From the NCBI RefSeq assembly GCF_009707545.1, contig NZ_WLYK01000006.1:248001-312000 (forward strand): a stretch of DNA of 64,000 nucleotides. The letters run 5' to 3'. Positions within the stretch are counted from its first letter, which is position 1; each line of letters starts with the position of its first letter. The DNA is from Nakamurella alba. GTDB taxonomy: Bacteria > Actinomycetota > Actinomycetes > Mycobacteriales > Nakamurellaceae. Positions 37,637-46,572 of this stretch are shown here, piece after piece. The translations under genes were made by a program, and so were the position numbers. The notes below the pieces were generated by a model. It ran no database searches. It was not told the origin of the DNA and saw only the letters and a list, made by a program, of their open reading frames with translations.

Positions 37637-38530
37637 TCAACGGTAACCGGCGGCGACCGCGGCCTCGGTCGCCTTGCGCACCGCGGCCTCCTGGGCCGGG
37701 TTCAGCGGCGAGCGCGGCGGGCGGCAGGGACCACCGAAGCGGCCGACGATGTCCATGGACAGCTTGATGGCCTGGACGAACTCGGTCTTGGAATCCCAGC
37801 GCAGCAACGGGTGCAGGTCGCGGTACAGCGGCAGCGCGGTGGCCAGGTCGCCGGCGGCGGCGGAGCGGAACAGCTCGACGCAGGCCTGCGGGAAGGCGTT
37901 CGGGTAGCCGGAGATCCAGCCCGGGGAACCGGCGACCGCCAGCTCCAGGGCGACGTCGTCCGATCCGGCCAGCACGTCGAGATCGGGTGCCAGTTCCTTG
38001 ATCTCGTAGTACCGGCGGACGTCGCCGGTGAACTCCTTGACGGCCACGATCAGACCCTCGGCGTGCAGCTGGGCGAGCAGCTCGGGGACCAGGTCGACCT
38101 TGGTGTCGAACGGGTTGTTGTAGGCGACCACCGGGACACCGACGGCGGCGACGGTGCGGAAGTGGTCGACCACCGCGTCCCGATCGGCGCGGTAGGTGTT
38201 CGGGGGCAGCAGCATGACGGCCGGGCAGCCCAGCTCGCCGGCGGCCTCGGTGGCGCGGACGGCCTGGTCGGACCCGTAGCCGGCGACACCCGGCATGACG
38301 ACGAAGCCTTCGGGCGAGGCGTCGACGGCGGCCTTGACCACGGCGGTGCGCTGGGCGTCGCTCAGCTGCTGGTACTCACCGAGGGAGCCGTTGGGGACCA
38401 CGCCGTCGCAGCCGTTCGCGGCCAGCCAGGCGACGTGCTCGGCGAAGCGGTCCAGGTCCGGCTCGGGCCGGTCGCTGGCGGTCCAGGGCAGCGCGGTGGC
38501 GACGAGGACGCCGTGCCAGGGGGTGGTCAT
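37637..38530 (-). CDS. 1-pyrroline-4-hydroxy-2-carboxylate deaminase (DapA family)
   Basis: 297 residues, DHDPS/NAL-type TIM barrel. The Schiff-base lysine is K165 in VAVKEFTGD and the catalytic Tyr is Y137 in AYNNPFDT; NGSLGEYQQL is the substrate loop. In hydroxyproline clusters this family member deaminates and dehydrates the pyrroline product to 2-oxoglutarate semialdehyde. Neighbouring genes supply its substrate and use its product. The 140-nt leader holds a motif shared with the dehydrogenase promoter. Confidence 0.9.
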   Translation of the reverse strand: MTTPWHGVLVATALPWTASDRPEPDLDRFAEHVAWLAANGCDGVVPNGSLGEYQQLSDAQRTAVVKAAVDASPEGFVVMPGVAGYGSDQAVRATEAAGELGCPAVMLLPPNTYRADRDAVVDHFRTVAAVGVPVVAYNNPFDTKVDLVPELLAQLHAEGLIVAVKEFTGDVRRYYEIKELAPDLDVLAGSDDVALELAVAGSPGWISGYPNAFPQACVELFRSAAAGDLATALPLYRDLHPLLRWDSKTEFVQAIKLSMDIVGRFGGPCRPPRSPLNPAQEAAVRKATEAAVAAGYR

Positions 38531-38631
38531 CGCGGACTCCTGTGGGGCTCGGGGTGGCCGGTCGTCCGGCCGGGGTCTGTGGTTGTTCTCCGCGGCCGGA
38601 CCAGTGGGCCCTACCTGCGGTGATGCCAGTA

Positions 38632-38647
38632 CAATATCACATGACAC
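38632..38647. promoter_or_regulatory. Shared 16-nt motif, copy 1 (candidate GntR operator)
   Basis: CAATATCACATGACAC, 102-117 nt upstream of the deaminase start. It matches 14 of 16 bases of the copy upstream of the dehydrogenase beta gene. It overlaps a wider inverted repeat GTGAT-N11-ATCAC at 38620-38640. Confidence 0.55.
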
Positions 38648-38671
38648 TGCGGTGGCAAGGGGTCGCCCGGA

Positions 38672-40096
38672 CTATTTCTGCGGTGCTTGCTGCGCTCCGG
38701 CGGCCAGCACGCCGAGCGGGACGGTGGCCGCCAGCGGCCGGCGGGCGAGCATCGCGGCGTCGGCGGTGCTGCCGGTCGCCCGGGTGACCAGTGCTGCGGT
38801 GGCCCGGCCGCAGATCCGCCCCTGGCACCAGCCCATCCCGGCGCGGCAGAGCAGTTTCGCGGTGCGCTGATCGGCGGCGCCGAGGTCGATCGCCTCGGCC
38901 AGGTCGCCGGCGGTGACCTCCTCGCACCGGCAGATCACCGTGTCGTCGGTGAGCGCGTCCATCCAGCCGACCGGTTCCGGGTAGACCTCCTGGAGTGCAC
39001 GGGCGAAGCGGCGCAACCGTTCCCGGCGGCGCACCAGTCGTCGTGGTGCGGGAGCGTCCCGGCCGGCGGCGCGGGCGGCGGCCAGGCCGGCCAGCGTGCC
39101 CTCGACGACAGCCAGCGGCGCCCCACCGACGCCGGTGGCCTCTCCCGCGACCCAGACCCCGGGCAGATCGGTGCGCTGATCGGCGTCGACCGCGACGACC
39201 GCGGACCCGTCCGGATCAGTCGCCGTCGCACAGCCCAGGGACAACGCCAGTTCGGTGGCCGGCGAGAACCCCATCCCCACTGCCACGGCATCGGTCTCGA
39301 TCCGCCGTTCGGTCCCGGGCCGGATCCCGCCGGCGGAGTCCAAGCGGACGGTGGTGACCGCGGTGACCCGCTCGTCCCCGTGCGCGCGGACCACCATGGA
39401 CCGTTGCACGAAGGGCACCCGGTGCCGGACCAGCGCGGCCAGGTACTCGGCACCCTCGGCGAGTTTGCCGACCTGCGGCAGCGCGGCCGGCAGGTGGCGG
39501 CGCCAGCCGACCGCCGACCCGGCGTCGTGCACGCCGACCACCGTCACCCCACGGTGCAGCAGCCCGACCGCGACGGGCAGCAGGAAAGGGCCGGTCCCGG
39601 CGACCAGTACCCGGTCGGCGATGCGCACGCCCTGGCCCTTCAGCAGCGACTGGGCGGCCCCGGCGGTCACCACCCCGGGCAGGTCCCACCCCGGGAACGG
39701 CACCGTGCGGTCGTGGCTGCCGGTCGCGAGAACAACACCGGCGGCGGGGATCTCGACCCCGACCGGGTCCGCGGCGGAGCGGTCGACCGCGTGCACGGCG
39801 AACCGGTCACCGTCGCTCCGCGGCGCGGTCACGGTCCAGACGTGGTGCTGCGGCAGGTAGCTGATCCGGCGGGAGGCGCGGTGCCGGTCCAGCTCCCGGG
39901 TGAGCCGGCGGAAGGTGTCCAGGTCGTGGTGCAGGTCGGCGTCCAGGTCGATGCCCGGCGCGCGGTGCCGGTAGAACTGGCCACCCGGCCGGTGCCCGGC
40001 GTCGACGAGCGCGACCGAGAGGCCTTGTCCGGCAGCGGCCACCGCGGCGGCGAGCCCGGCCGGGCCGGCCCCGACCACCACCAGATCAGCCTGCAT
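38672..40096 (-). CDS. D-hydroxyproline dehydrogenase, FAD/NAD-binding subunit with BFD iron-sulfur domain
   Basis: 474 residues. The N-terminal dinucleotide motif is VVVGAGPAGLAAAVAA, a second is VLVAGTGPFLLPVAVG, and GVWVAGEATGVGG is the FAD C-terminal motif. A C-terminal BFD-like [2Fe-2S] domain has CRCEE and CRAGMGWCQGRICG. This matches the alpha subunit of the three-part dehydrogenases for D-hydroxyproline, opines and similar amines. It overlaps the ferredoxin-like gene by 11 nt. Confidence 0.9.
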   Translation of the reverse strand: MQADLVVVGAGPAGLAAAVAAAGQGLSVALVDAGHRPGGQFYRHRAPGIDLDADLHHDLDTFRRLTRELDRHRASRRISYLPQHHVWTVTAPRSDGDRFAVHAVDRSAADPVGVEIPAAGVVLATGSHDRTVPFPGWDLPGVVTAGAAQSLLKGQGVRIADRVLVAGTGPFLLPVAVGLLHRGVTVVGVHDAGSAVGWRRHLPAALPQVGKLAEGAEYLAALVRHRVPFVQRSMVVRAHGDERVTAVTTVRLDSAGGIRPGTERRIETDAVAVGMGFSPATELALSLGCATATDPDGSAVVAVDADQRTDLPGVWVAGEATGVGGAPLAVVEGTLAGLAAARAAGRDAPAPRRLVRRRERLRRFARALQEVYPEPVGWMDALTDDTVICRCEEVTAGDLAEAIDLGAADQRTAKLLCRAGMGWCQGRICGRATAALVTRATGSTADAAMLARRPLAATVPLGVLAAGAQQAPQK

Positions 40097-40343
40097 GGCC
40101 GTTGCCGATCTGGGTGGCGACCTGCATGCCGTCAGCGGCGGGGACGAGGCAGGCCCGCTGGTTCGGCCGGCCGTCGATGGTGATCAGGCAGTCCTGGCAG
40201 ACCCCGATCCCGCAGTAGAGGCCGCGCGGGCGGTTGCCGAACCGGGTGCGCCGCCAGGACAGCACGCCGGTGGCGATCAGGGCGGCACCGACGGACTGCT
40301 CGGGCTCGAACGGCACCGGCCGGCCGGCGAAGGTGAAGCTCAT
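40086..40343 (-). CDS. D-hydroxyproline dehydrogenase, small [2Fe-2S] subunit
   Basis: 85 residues. Four Cys bind a plant-type [2Fe-2S] cluster: C44, C49, C52 (YCGIGVCQDC) and C65 (NQRAC). It passes electrons between the two FAD subunits of the complex. It overlaps both neighbours: 11 nt with the alpha gene and 4 nt with the beta gene, so all three subunits are made together. Confidence 0.92.
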   Translation of the reverse strand: MSFTFAGRPVPFEPEQSVGAALIATGVLSWRRTRFGNRPRGLYCGIGVCQDCLITIDGRPNQRACLVPAADGMQVATQIGNGHAG

Positions 40344-41488
40344 ACGGGGACCTCAGCGAATCGGTCGGCGCGGAAGTGGGACGGATCGACCGCCGGCGCG
40401 GCGCCGGTGATCGCTGCGGTGATGAGTTCGGCGGTGGCCGGGGCGAGCCCGATGCCTGCCCCTTCGTGGCCGCAGGCGTGCAGCAGTCCCTCGACCCGCG
40501 GGTCCGGGCCGATGACCGGCAGGTGGTCCGGGCAGTACGGCCGGAACCCGTGGTAGGTGCGGATCAGGTCGACGCCGGCGAGCACCGGGAAGAGCCGGAC
40601 CGCTTGTGCGGCAAGGCGTTGCACCGCGGTGACGGACAAGCGGTGGTCGAAGCCGACCCGCTCCCGGCTGGCGCCGATCAGGATGGTTCCGGACTTCGTG
40701 CCCTCCACCACCAGCGAGGTCTCCAGCCCGGCATCACCGGAGGCGACATTGGCGACGTAGTCGGCGGTGTACACCTTGCGCCGCACCAGGTTCGGCAGCG
40801 GCTCGGTGACGAGGACGAAGCCCCGCCGGGGCAGCACCGGGATCGGGGCGCCGAGCTTCGCGGCCACCTCGCCGGCCCAGGTGCCGGTCGCGTTGACGAC
40901 GTACCGGGCCGGAATGTCCCCCTTGGTCGTTCGCACACCGGTGATCCGGCCGGGGCCGCCCAGCGGTCCCAGCACCTCGGCCCCGTTGATCGTCCGGGAT
41001 CCACGGGAAGCGGCCAGCCGCAACAGGTGTGCGGCAGTGAGCATCGGCTGCACCTGCATGTCCTGCGGGTAGAGGATGCCGCCGGGCAGCCCGTCGGCCA
41101 GGTGCGGCTCCAGCTCGTGCAGCCCGTCCGGGCCGACCTTCTGCACCTGCACGCCGCTCGCCCGCTGGCCGTCGGCGAAGGTCTCCAGCAGCGCCAGCTG
41201 CTCCGGCTCGCGGACCACCACCAGGCCGCCCTTGAACTCCGCCTCGATGGTCTCCGCGCCCAGCTCGGCGACGATCCCGTCCCACAGCACCCGGGAGCGG
41301 AGCGCGAGATCCAGCTCGGCGCCGGCCCCCTTGTCCGAGACCAGGATGTTGCCCTCGCCGCTGCCCGTGGTCCCGGCGGTCGGTCCGGTGCGGTCGACCA
41401 CCACCACCGTCAGGCCGGCCGCGGTCAGCGCCGCCGCCGTCGCGGCGCCCACGATCCCCGCGCCGATCACCAGGACGTCCGCCACCAT
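40340..41488 (-). CDS. D-hydroxyproline dehydrogenase, FAD-dependent DadA-like catalytic subunit
   Basis: 382 residues, DAO family. FAD motif VLVIGAGIVGAATAAAL at the N-terminus, GTTGSGEGNILVSDKG following, and near the C-terminus YHGFRPYCPDHLPVIGP and CGHEGAGIGLAPATAELI. It oxidises cis-4-hydroxy-D-proline to the pyrroline. It is the first gene of the block; its 44-nt leader runs into the motif shared with the deaminase leader. Sarcosine, opine or D-proline oxidation would give a similar sequence, but the epimerase and deaminase favour hydroxyproline. Confidence 0.88.
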   Translation of the reverse strand: MVADVLVIGAGIVGAATAAALTAAGLTVVVVDRTGPTAGTTGSGEGNILVSDKGAGAELDLALRSRVLWDGIVAELGAETIEAEFKGGLVVVREPEQLALLETFADGQRASGVQVQKVGPDGLHELEPHLADGLPGGILYPQDMQVQPMLTAAHLLRLAASRGSRTINGAEVLGPLGGPGRITGVRTTKGDIPARYVVNATGTWAGEVAAKLGAPIPVLPRRGFVLVTEPLPNLVRRKVYTADYVANVASGDAGLETSLVVEGTKSGTILIGASRERVGFDHRLSVTAVQRLAAQAVRLFPVLAGVDLIRTYHGFRPYCPDHLPVIGPDPRVEGLLHACGHEGAGIGLAPATAELITAAITGAAPAVDPSHFRADRFAEVPV

Positions 41489-41522
41489 GGTGAGGAAGTA
41501 TGGCAGCGGTGGCGGCTCTGTG

Positions 41523-41538
41523 CAATGTCACATCACAC
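41523..41538. promoter_or_regulatory. Shared 16-nt motif, copy 2 (candidate GntR operator)
   Basis: CAATGTCACATCACAC, 35-50 nt upstream of the dehydrogenase beta start and overlapping the stop codon of the GNAT gene. Minus-strand consensus of both copies is GTGTSATGTGAYATTG. Confidence 0.55.
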
Positions 41539-42195
41539 GATGCCGAAGGTGGGGCGGCAGGGGGCGAAACCCTCGACGCCGAGCTCCCAGACCGGCCGGC
41601 GGAAGTCGCGCGGGGTGAGCAGCAGCCGCTGGTCGGTCGCGCGCTCGCCGGGTCGGCGCTGGATCACGCGAGTGCCGTCCGGCAGGTAGCCGAGCTTCTC
41701 CGAGACCCGCAGCGAGCGCGGGTTGTCGGTGAAGGCGCTGCTCTCGGCGCGCACCGCGCCGAGCTGGTCGAAGGCGAAGAGCAGCACAGCAGCACGCATC
41801 TCGCTGCCGATGCCGCGCCCCTGGAACGGCAGGCCCAGCCAGGAGCCGGTGGACACGGAGCGGGTGACGGCGAAGTCGGTGGCCATCAGCTCCTGGGTGC
41901 CGGCCAGCTCGCCGTCGATGCGCACCGCGAAGTTCACCGACCAGCGCTCCGGCACCGACGCCGCCCGCGCCTGCCAGTGGTAGCGCAGGGTGTTGGCCAC
42001 CAGCTCGGCGTCCGGCGCATCCGTCCAGGGCATCAGGAACGGCATCTCGGCGGGATCGTGCACACCACCGCGGACCAGGTCGATCAGCTCGGCCAGGTCG
42101 TCGTCGCACAGCGGGCGCAGCTCGAGGCGCGGAGTGCGCAGCAGCAGGCCGAACACCGGCCACAGTCGGACCAGGGTCTCCCGCGAGCTCTGCAC
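41533..42195 (-). CDS. GNAT N-acetyltransferase (RimJ/RimL type)
   Basis: 220 residues from GTG at 42195 (GGAGG 9 nt upstream). The start LLRTPRLELRPLCDDDLAEL is typical of Acetyltransf_3 proteins, and the acetyl-CoA loop LPFQGRGIGSEMRAAVL is intact. A C-terminal extension LTPRDFRRPVWELGVEG resembles actinobacterial members acting on small molecules or protein N-termini. The acceptor is unknown. The hydroxyproline operon begins just downstream. Confidence 0.9.
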   Translation of the reverse strand: MQSSRETLVRLWPVFGLLLRTPRLELRPLCDDDLAELIDLVRGGVHDPAEMPFLMPWTDAPDAELVANTLRYHWQARAASVPERWSVNFAVRIDGELAGTQELMATDFAVTRSVSTGSWLGLPFQGRGIGSEMRAAVLLFAFDQLGAVRAESSAFTDNPRSLRVSEKLGYLPDGTRVIQRRPGERATDQRLLLTPRDFRRPVWELGVEGFAPCRPTFGIV

Positions 42196-42249
42196 GGCCC
42201 CAGCCTCCCAGCCCGACCCGTCCCGGCGCGCCCTGTTTACCCTCGGAGC

Positions 42250-43266
42250 ATGCTCGCCGTCGTCGTGGACCAGCCCGGAGGACCGGAACAGCTGCGCATC
42301 GCCGAGGTGCCGGATCCGGTGCCCGGTCCGGGCGAGGTGCTGCTGGATGTCGCGGCGACCGCCGTCAACCGCGCCGACCTGCTGCAGCGGCAGGGTCACT
42401 ACCCGCCGCCCCCGGGGGCATCGGAGATCCTCGGTCTCGAATGTGCCGGCACCGTCGCCGCTCTCGGCGCCGGCGTCACCGGTTGGTCGGTCGGGGACGC
42501 GGTGTGCGCACTGCTGGCCGGCGGCGGCTACGCCCAGCGGGTCGCGGTGCCGGTCACCCAGCTGCTGCCGGTTCCGGACGGCCTTACCCTCGAGCAGGCC
42601 GCCGCGCTGCCCGAGGTGACCTGCACGGTGTGGTCGAACCTGGTGCTGGTCGGCGGTCTGCGTCGCGGGCAGTGGTTGCTGGTGCACGGCGGCGCCTCCG
42701 GCATTGGCACCATGGCGATCCAGGTGGGCCTGCTGCTCGGTGCCCGGGTGATCGTCACCGCGTCCCGGCCGGACGCGCTGCAGGAGTGCCTGGCACTCGG
42801 CGCCGAGGCCGCGATCAACTACACCGAGGAGGACTTCGTCGAGCGGGTCCGGGACATCACCGGCGGGCACGGCGCCGATCTGGTGCTCGATCTGGTCGGC
42901 GCGAAGTACCTGGCCCGCAACATCGCCGCGCTCGCCGACGGCGGCCGGATCGTGGTGATCGGCATGCAGGGCGGCGCGAAGGCCGAGCTCGACCTGGGCG
43001 CCCTGCTGCAGATCCGCGGGTCGGTCACCGCCACCGCCCTGCGCACCCGGCCGCTCGTCGGGCCGGGGTCCAAGGCCGAGGTGATCGACGCGGTCCGCCG
43101 CGATCTGTGGCCGGCGATCGCCGACGGCCGGGTGCGCCCGGTGATCGACGAGGTGGTCCCGCTGGTGGAGATCGCCGCCGCGCACGCGCGGCTCGCGGAG
43201 GGCGGACATGTTGGCAAGATCGTGGTGACACTGCCCGGTCCGGGTACCGGCACGAGCACGAGTTGA
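42250..43266 (+). CDS. NAD(P)H quinone oxidoreductase (PIG3 family)
   Basis: 338 residues, zinc-free medium-chain dehydrogenase. Motifs: TAVNRADLLQRQGHYPPPPG (quinone oxidoreductase signature), LGLECAGTVAALG, and the NADPH loop LVHGGASGIGTMAIQ near residue 150. It reduces quinones or enones with NADPH. In M. tuberculosis a homologue (Rv3777) lies close to bpa (Rv3780), and bpa is the next gene here too. Confidence 0.93.
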   Translation: MLAVVVDQPGGPEQLRIAEVPDPVPGPGEVLLDVAATAVNRADLLQRQGHYPPPPGASEILGLECAGTVAALGAGVTGWSVGDAVCALLAGGGYAQRVAVPVTQLLPVPDGLTLEQAAALPEVTCTVWSNLVLVGGLRRGQWLLVHGGASGIGTMAIQVGLLLGARVIVTASRPDALQECLALGAEAAINYTEEDFVERVRDITGGHGADLVLDLVGAKYLARNIAALADGGRIVVIGMQGGAKAELDLGALLQIRGSVTATALRTRPLVGPGSKAEVIDAVRRDLWPAIADGRVRPVIDEVVPLVEIAAAHARLAEGGHVGKIVVTLPGPGTGTSTS

Positions 43267-43287
43267 AGTGAGCTGGAGGAGAACGGC

Positions 43288-43833
43288 ATGGCGGAGCAGG
43301 AGGGCCACCGCGTGGTGGTCATCGGACCGGACGGTTCACCGGTCGGGATGGCGGACGTCCCGCAGGGTCGGGCCGACCAGGACGACGACGCGCACGGCCC
43401 GAGCGCCGCGGAGCTCGTCGGCGAGCCGGCGAAGGTCATGCGCATCGGCACCATGATCAAGCAGTTGCTCGAGGAGGTCCGGGCCGCGCCGCTGGACGAG
43501 GCCAGCCGGGTCAGGCTGAAGGAGATCCACGCCCGGTCGATCACCGAGCTGGAGGCGGGTCTCACGCCGGAGCTGCGCGACGAGCTGGAGCGGCTGTCGC
43601 TGCCGTTCACCGAGGACTCGGTGCCCAGCGACGCGGAACTGCGGATCGCCCAGGCCCAGCTCGTCGGCTGGCTGGAGGGTGTCTTCCACGGCCTGCAGAC
43701 GGCCCTGGTGGCGCAGCAGATGGCGGCCCGTGCCCAGCTCGAGCAGATGCGCCGTGGCGCTCTCCCGCCGGGTGTCGGCGTGGAGGGCCAGGGTGGCGGC
43801 GGGACCGGTTCGGGGACCGGCCAGTACCTCTAG
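43288..43833 (+). CDS. bpa: Bacterial proteasome activator Bpa
   Basis: 181 residues. A short basic-acidic N-terminus leads into a helical core, EPAKVMRIGTMIKQLLEEVR through LRIAQAQLVGWLEGVFHGLQTALVAQQM, which forms the four-helix bundle ring. The protein ends in GQYL, the HbYX-like tail that docks into the 20S proteasome alpha ring. Bpa opens the actinobacterial proteasome gate without ATP and helps degrade unfolded proteins. GAGGAG lies upstream of the ATG, which is 21 nt after the oxidoreductase gene. Confidence 0.97.
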   Translation: MAEQEGHRVVVIGPDGSPVGMADVPQGRADQDDDAHGPSAAELVGEPAKVMRIGTMIKQLLEEVRAAPLDEASRVRLKEIHARSITELEAGLTPELRDELERLSLPFTEDSVPSDAELRIAQAQLVGWLEGVFHGLQTALVAQQMAARAQLEQMRRGALPPGVGVEGQGGGGTGSGTGQYL

Positions 43834-43843
43834 CAGTCGACGG

Positions 43844-44998
43844 TCAGGCCGCACCGGCGGCGGAGCCGGCGAACTCGCGGACCTGGTTGCGGCCACCTGT
43901 CTTGGCCAGGTAGAGCGCCTGGTCCGCCTCGCGGACGAGCTCGCCGAGCTCCGCCTCCGGGTCGACGAGGATCCGCGCCTCCATGCTCGACACCCCGGCG
44001 GAGACGGTGACCGCCAGCTCAGGGAACTGCCGGGCGCAGCTGGTGACGATCTCCTGCCGCAGGCGCTCGGCGCCCTCCGCCGCCTGCCGCACGGTGCGCA
44101 CCGGTGCGAGCACCAGCAGCTCCTCGCCGCCGGTGCGGATGATCAGGTCGGTGCGGCGGGTCCGGGTGGACAGGGTGGCCGCCACCCGGCGGAGCACGGC
44201 GTCGCCGACGTCGTGGCCGTGGTTGTCGTTGACCTTCTTGAAGTGATCGAGGTCGAGCAGGATGGCGGCGACCCGGTCGCCGGTCATCGCGGCGCCTGCG
44301 AACAGCGCCGGTGCCCGGTCCAGCATCCCGCGCCGGTTGTACAGCGCGGTGAGCGGATCGATCTGCGCGTGCTGGCTGGCCACCTCGAGCAGTCCGCGGA
44401 TGCGCCGGACCAGGAAGGCGATCACCAGCATGACCGTGACCAGGATCCCGACCCGCACACCGACCTGGATGACCGTCTGCACCGGCGAGAGGTCCTGGCC
44501 CCGGATGGCCAGCCAGATGCCGAGCGTCACCAGCACCACCGGCGGCACCAGCGCGGTCCCCTTCAGGTACCAGGCCGCGGCCAGGATCGGGAACATCATC
44601 AGCAGCGGCGAGGCGGAGATCCGCGGCTGGCTCGAGGAGATCGAGATGAAGATGTAGAGCACGAAGCTCAGGTTGATGATCACCAGCACCATCAGGTGGC
44701 CGGCCCGGCGGCGCACGAACATCAGCCCGGCGATCACGAACGAGGCGGCCACGCAGGCGATGTAGACCCAGCGGAACCCGTCGGTCCGCACGGATCCGGG
44801 GACGAGACCGTTGATCACGCCGATCAGCCCGCTCAGCGTGTGCAGCAGGCCGAGCACCTTCCAGGCGCCGGGCTCCTGCCGTTTCGTGTCGCCGGAGGGT
44901 ACGAGGGAACCCAGGATCACCTGCGGCAGGCCGTGGACCGATGTCTCCTGACGCCATACCGCCGATCGGGTGGGTTTGACCGGTGCGGACACGGTCAT
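43844..44998 (-). CDS. Membrane-bound diguanylate cyclase
   Basis: 384 residues. Six or so membrane helices (about 45-200) precede a GGDEF domain. The active-site motif is GGEEL at 290-294 (Leu in place of Phe) and an inhibitory RxxD site is present at 281-284, exactly five residues before it, so c-di-GMP product inhibition is expected. Metal-site DLDHFKKVND is intact. The chosen ATG at 44998 excludes a 50-residue upstream extension. It is convergent with bpa, 10 nt away. Confidence 0.9.
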   Translation of the reverse strand: MTVSAPVKPTRSAVWRQETSVHGLPQVILGSLVPSGDTKRQEPGAWKVLGLLHTLSGLIGVINGLVPGSVRTDGFRWVYIACVAASFVIAGLMFVRRRAGHLMVLVIINLSFVLYIFISISSSQPRISASPLLMMFPILAAAWYLKGTALVPPVVLVTLGIWLAIRGQDLSPVQTVIQVGVRVGILVTVMLVIAFLVRRIRGLLEVASQHAQIDPLTALYNRRGMLDRAPALFAGAAMTGDRVAAILLDLDHFKKVNDNHGHDVGDAVLRRVAATLSTRTRRTDLIIRTGGEELLVLAPVRTVRQAAEGAERLRQEIVTSCARQFPELAVTVSAGVSSMEARILVDPEAELGELVREADQALYLAKTGGRNQVREFAGSAAGAA

Positions 44999-45153
44999 CA
45001 CACTAATGCGTGAAGCCGGAAAATCCAGTGCCCACGATCGAATCGATTGAGCGTTCTTTGTCACCTCAGCGTGACGGCTCGCCACGCTCCGTCTTCCCAC
45101 CGCAGTTCCGGGCTCTGGCCGGAACCGCTGTTCCTGGTACAAAATCATCGATC

Positions 45154-46506
45154 ATGGGCGCCCTGGACCGCGATCGACTCCGACAGCTGACCCGACGGGA
45201 GGATGCCCGGTTCCTCGCCACCCACGTCCGGTCGGGTGAATTGTCCCGATCGGCCACACATCTGCTCGGCGGGGTCCCGATGTCCTGGATGGTCAAGTGG
45301 CCCGGCGCGCATCCGGTCTACGTCGAGTCGGCGTCCGGCGCGCACTTCACCGACGTCGACGGCAACTCCTACGTCGATCTCTGCCTGGGCGACACCGGGG
45401 CGATGGCCGGACACTCCCCTGCGGCGACGATGGCCGCGGTCCGGGCCCAGCTCGACCGCGGCATCACCACGATGCTGCCGTCGGCCGCCGCTCTGGACGT
45501 CTCGGCCGAACTCGCCCGGCACTTCGGGCTGCCGAGCTGGCAGTTCACCCTCACCGCCACCGACGCCAACCGGCACGCACTGCGTTACGCCCGGGCACTG
45601 ACCGGCCGGGGCAAGGTGGTCGTGCACGACTGGTGCTACCACGGCTCGGTCGACGAGACCTTCGCCGTGCTGGACGGTTCCGGGGCGACAATCGACCGGC
45701 CGTCCAGTATCGGGCCGGCCGTCCCGGTCGGGGTGACCACGGTCGTGGTGGAGTTCAACGACCTGGCCGGGCTGGAGACCGCGCTGGCCACCGGCGAGAT
45801 CGCCGCGGTGCTGATGGAGCCGGCGCTGACCAACATCGGCATCGTGCTGCCGGATCCCGGCTACCTGGCCGGCGTGCGCGAGCTGACCCGGAAGTACGGG
45901 ACGCTGCTGATCATCGACGAGACGCACACGCTGTGCGCCGGTCCGGGCGGGAGCACCGCGGCCGAGGGCCTGGAGCCCGACGTCCTGGTGGTCGGCAAAT
46001 CGATCGGCGGCGGGATCCCGTGCGCGGCCTTCGGTCTGAGCGCGGAGGTGGCCGCCCGCATCGAGCGCCTGGTCCGGCTGGAGGACATCGACGTCGGCGG
46101 GATCGGCGGCACCCTCGCCGGCAACCCGCTCTCCAGCGCCGCCATGGCGGCCACCCTGCGGGAGGTGCTCACCGACGACGCCTTCGGGCGGATGACCGAC
46201 CTCGCGGTCCGCTGGACCGCAGGGGTGCAGGCGGCGATCGACGAGGTCGGGGCGCCCTGGCACGTGACCCGGCTGGGCTGCCGCGCGGAGTACGGCTTCT
46301 CGCGGGACCTGCCGCGCAACGGCGCCGAAGCCGCCGCGTCCGACGACTTCGAGCTGCAGCAGTACGTGCACCTGTACGCGCTGAACCGGGGCTTCCTGCT
46401 CACCCCGTTCCACAACATGGCGCTGATGTGCCCGGCCACGACGGGGGCGGACGTCGACGCCCATACGGAGATGTTCGGCCCGATGATGCAGGAGCTGTTC
46501 GCATGA
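45154..46506 (+). CDS. Class III PLP aminotransferase (glutamate-1-semialdehyde aminomutase-like)
   Basis: 450 residues from ATG at 45154; a frame open from about 45010 has no better start. Motifs: VYVESASGAHFTDVDGNSYVD (N-terminal), DWCYHGSVDET, LLIIDETHTL with the pyridine-N Asp, and the Schiff-base Lys in VVGKSIGGGIPCAAFG. The phosphate-cup region reads TATDANRHALRYAR. Homologues are annotated as aspartate aminotransferase family or transaminase without a known substrate. It is divergent from the diguanylate cyclase gene. Confidence 0.9.
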   Translation: MGALDRDRLRQLTRREDARFLATHVRSGELSRSATHLLGGVPMSWMVKWPGAHPVYVESASGAHFTDVDGNSYVDLCLGDTGAMAGHSPAATMAAVRAQLDRGITTMLPSAAALDVSAELARHFGLPSWQFTLTATDANRHALRYARALTGRGKVVVHDWCYHGSVDETFAVLDGSGATIDRPSSIGPAVPVGVTTVVVEFNDLAGLETALATGEIAAVLMEPALTNIGIVLPDPGYLAGVRELTRKYGTLLIIDETHTLCAGPGGSTAAEGLEPDVLVVGKSIGGGIPCAAFGLSAEVAARIERLVRLEDIDVGGIGGTLAGNPLSSAAMAATLREVLTDDAFGRMTDLAVRWTAGVQAAIDEVGAPWHVTRLGCRAEYGFSRDLPRNGAEAAASDDFELQQYVHLYALNRGFLLTPFHNMALMCPATTGADVDAHTEMFGPMMQELFA

Positions 46507-46537
46507 TTCCTCTACAGAAGTCCCGGACCTGCGGGAA

Positions 46538-46563
46538 GTTTCGCAGGGAGAAGAATCGGGCAT
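46538..46563 (+). promoter_or_regulatory. SigF/SigB-like promoter before a small membrane-protein gene
   Basis: GTTT at 46538-46541 and GGGCAT at 46558-46563 are separated by exactly 16 bp, close to the actinobacterial stress-sigma consensus GTTT-N15-17-GGGTAT. It is 10 nt before the downstream ATG. Confidence 0.5.
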
Positions 46564-46572
46564 CAACGGGAC

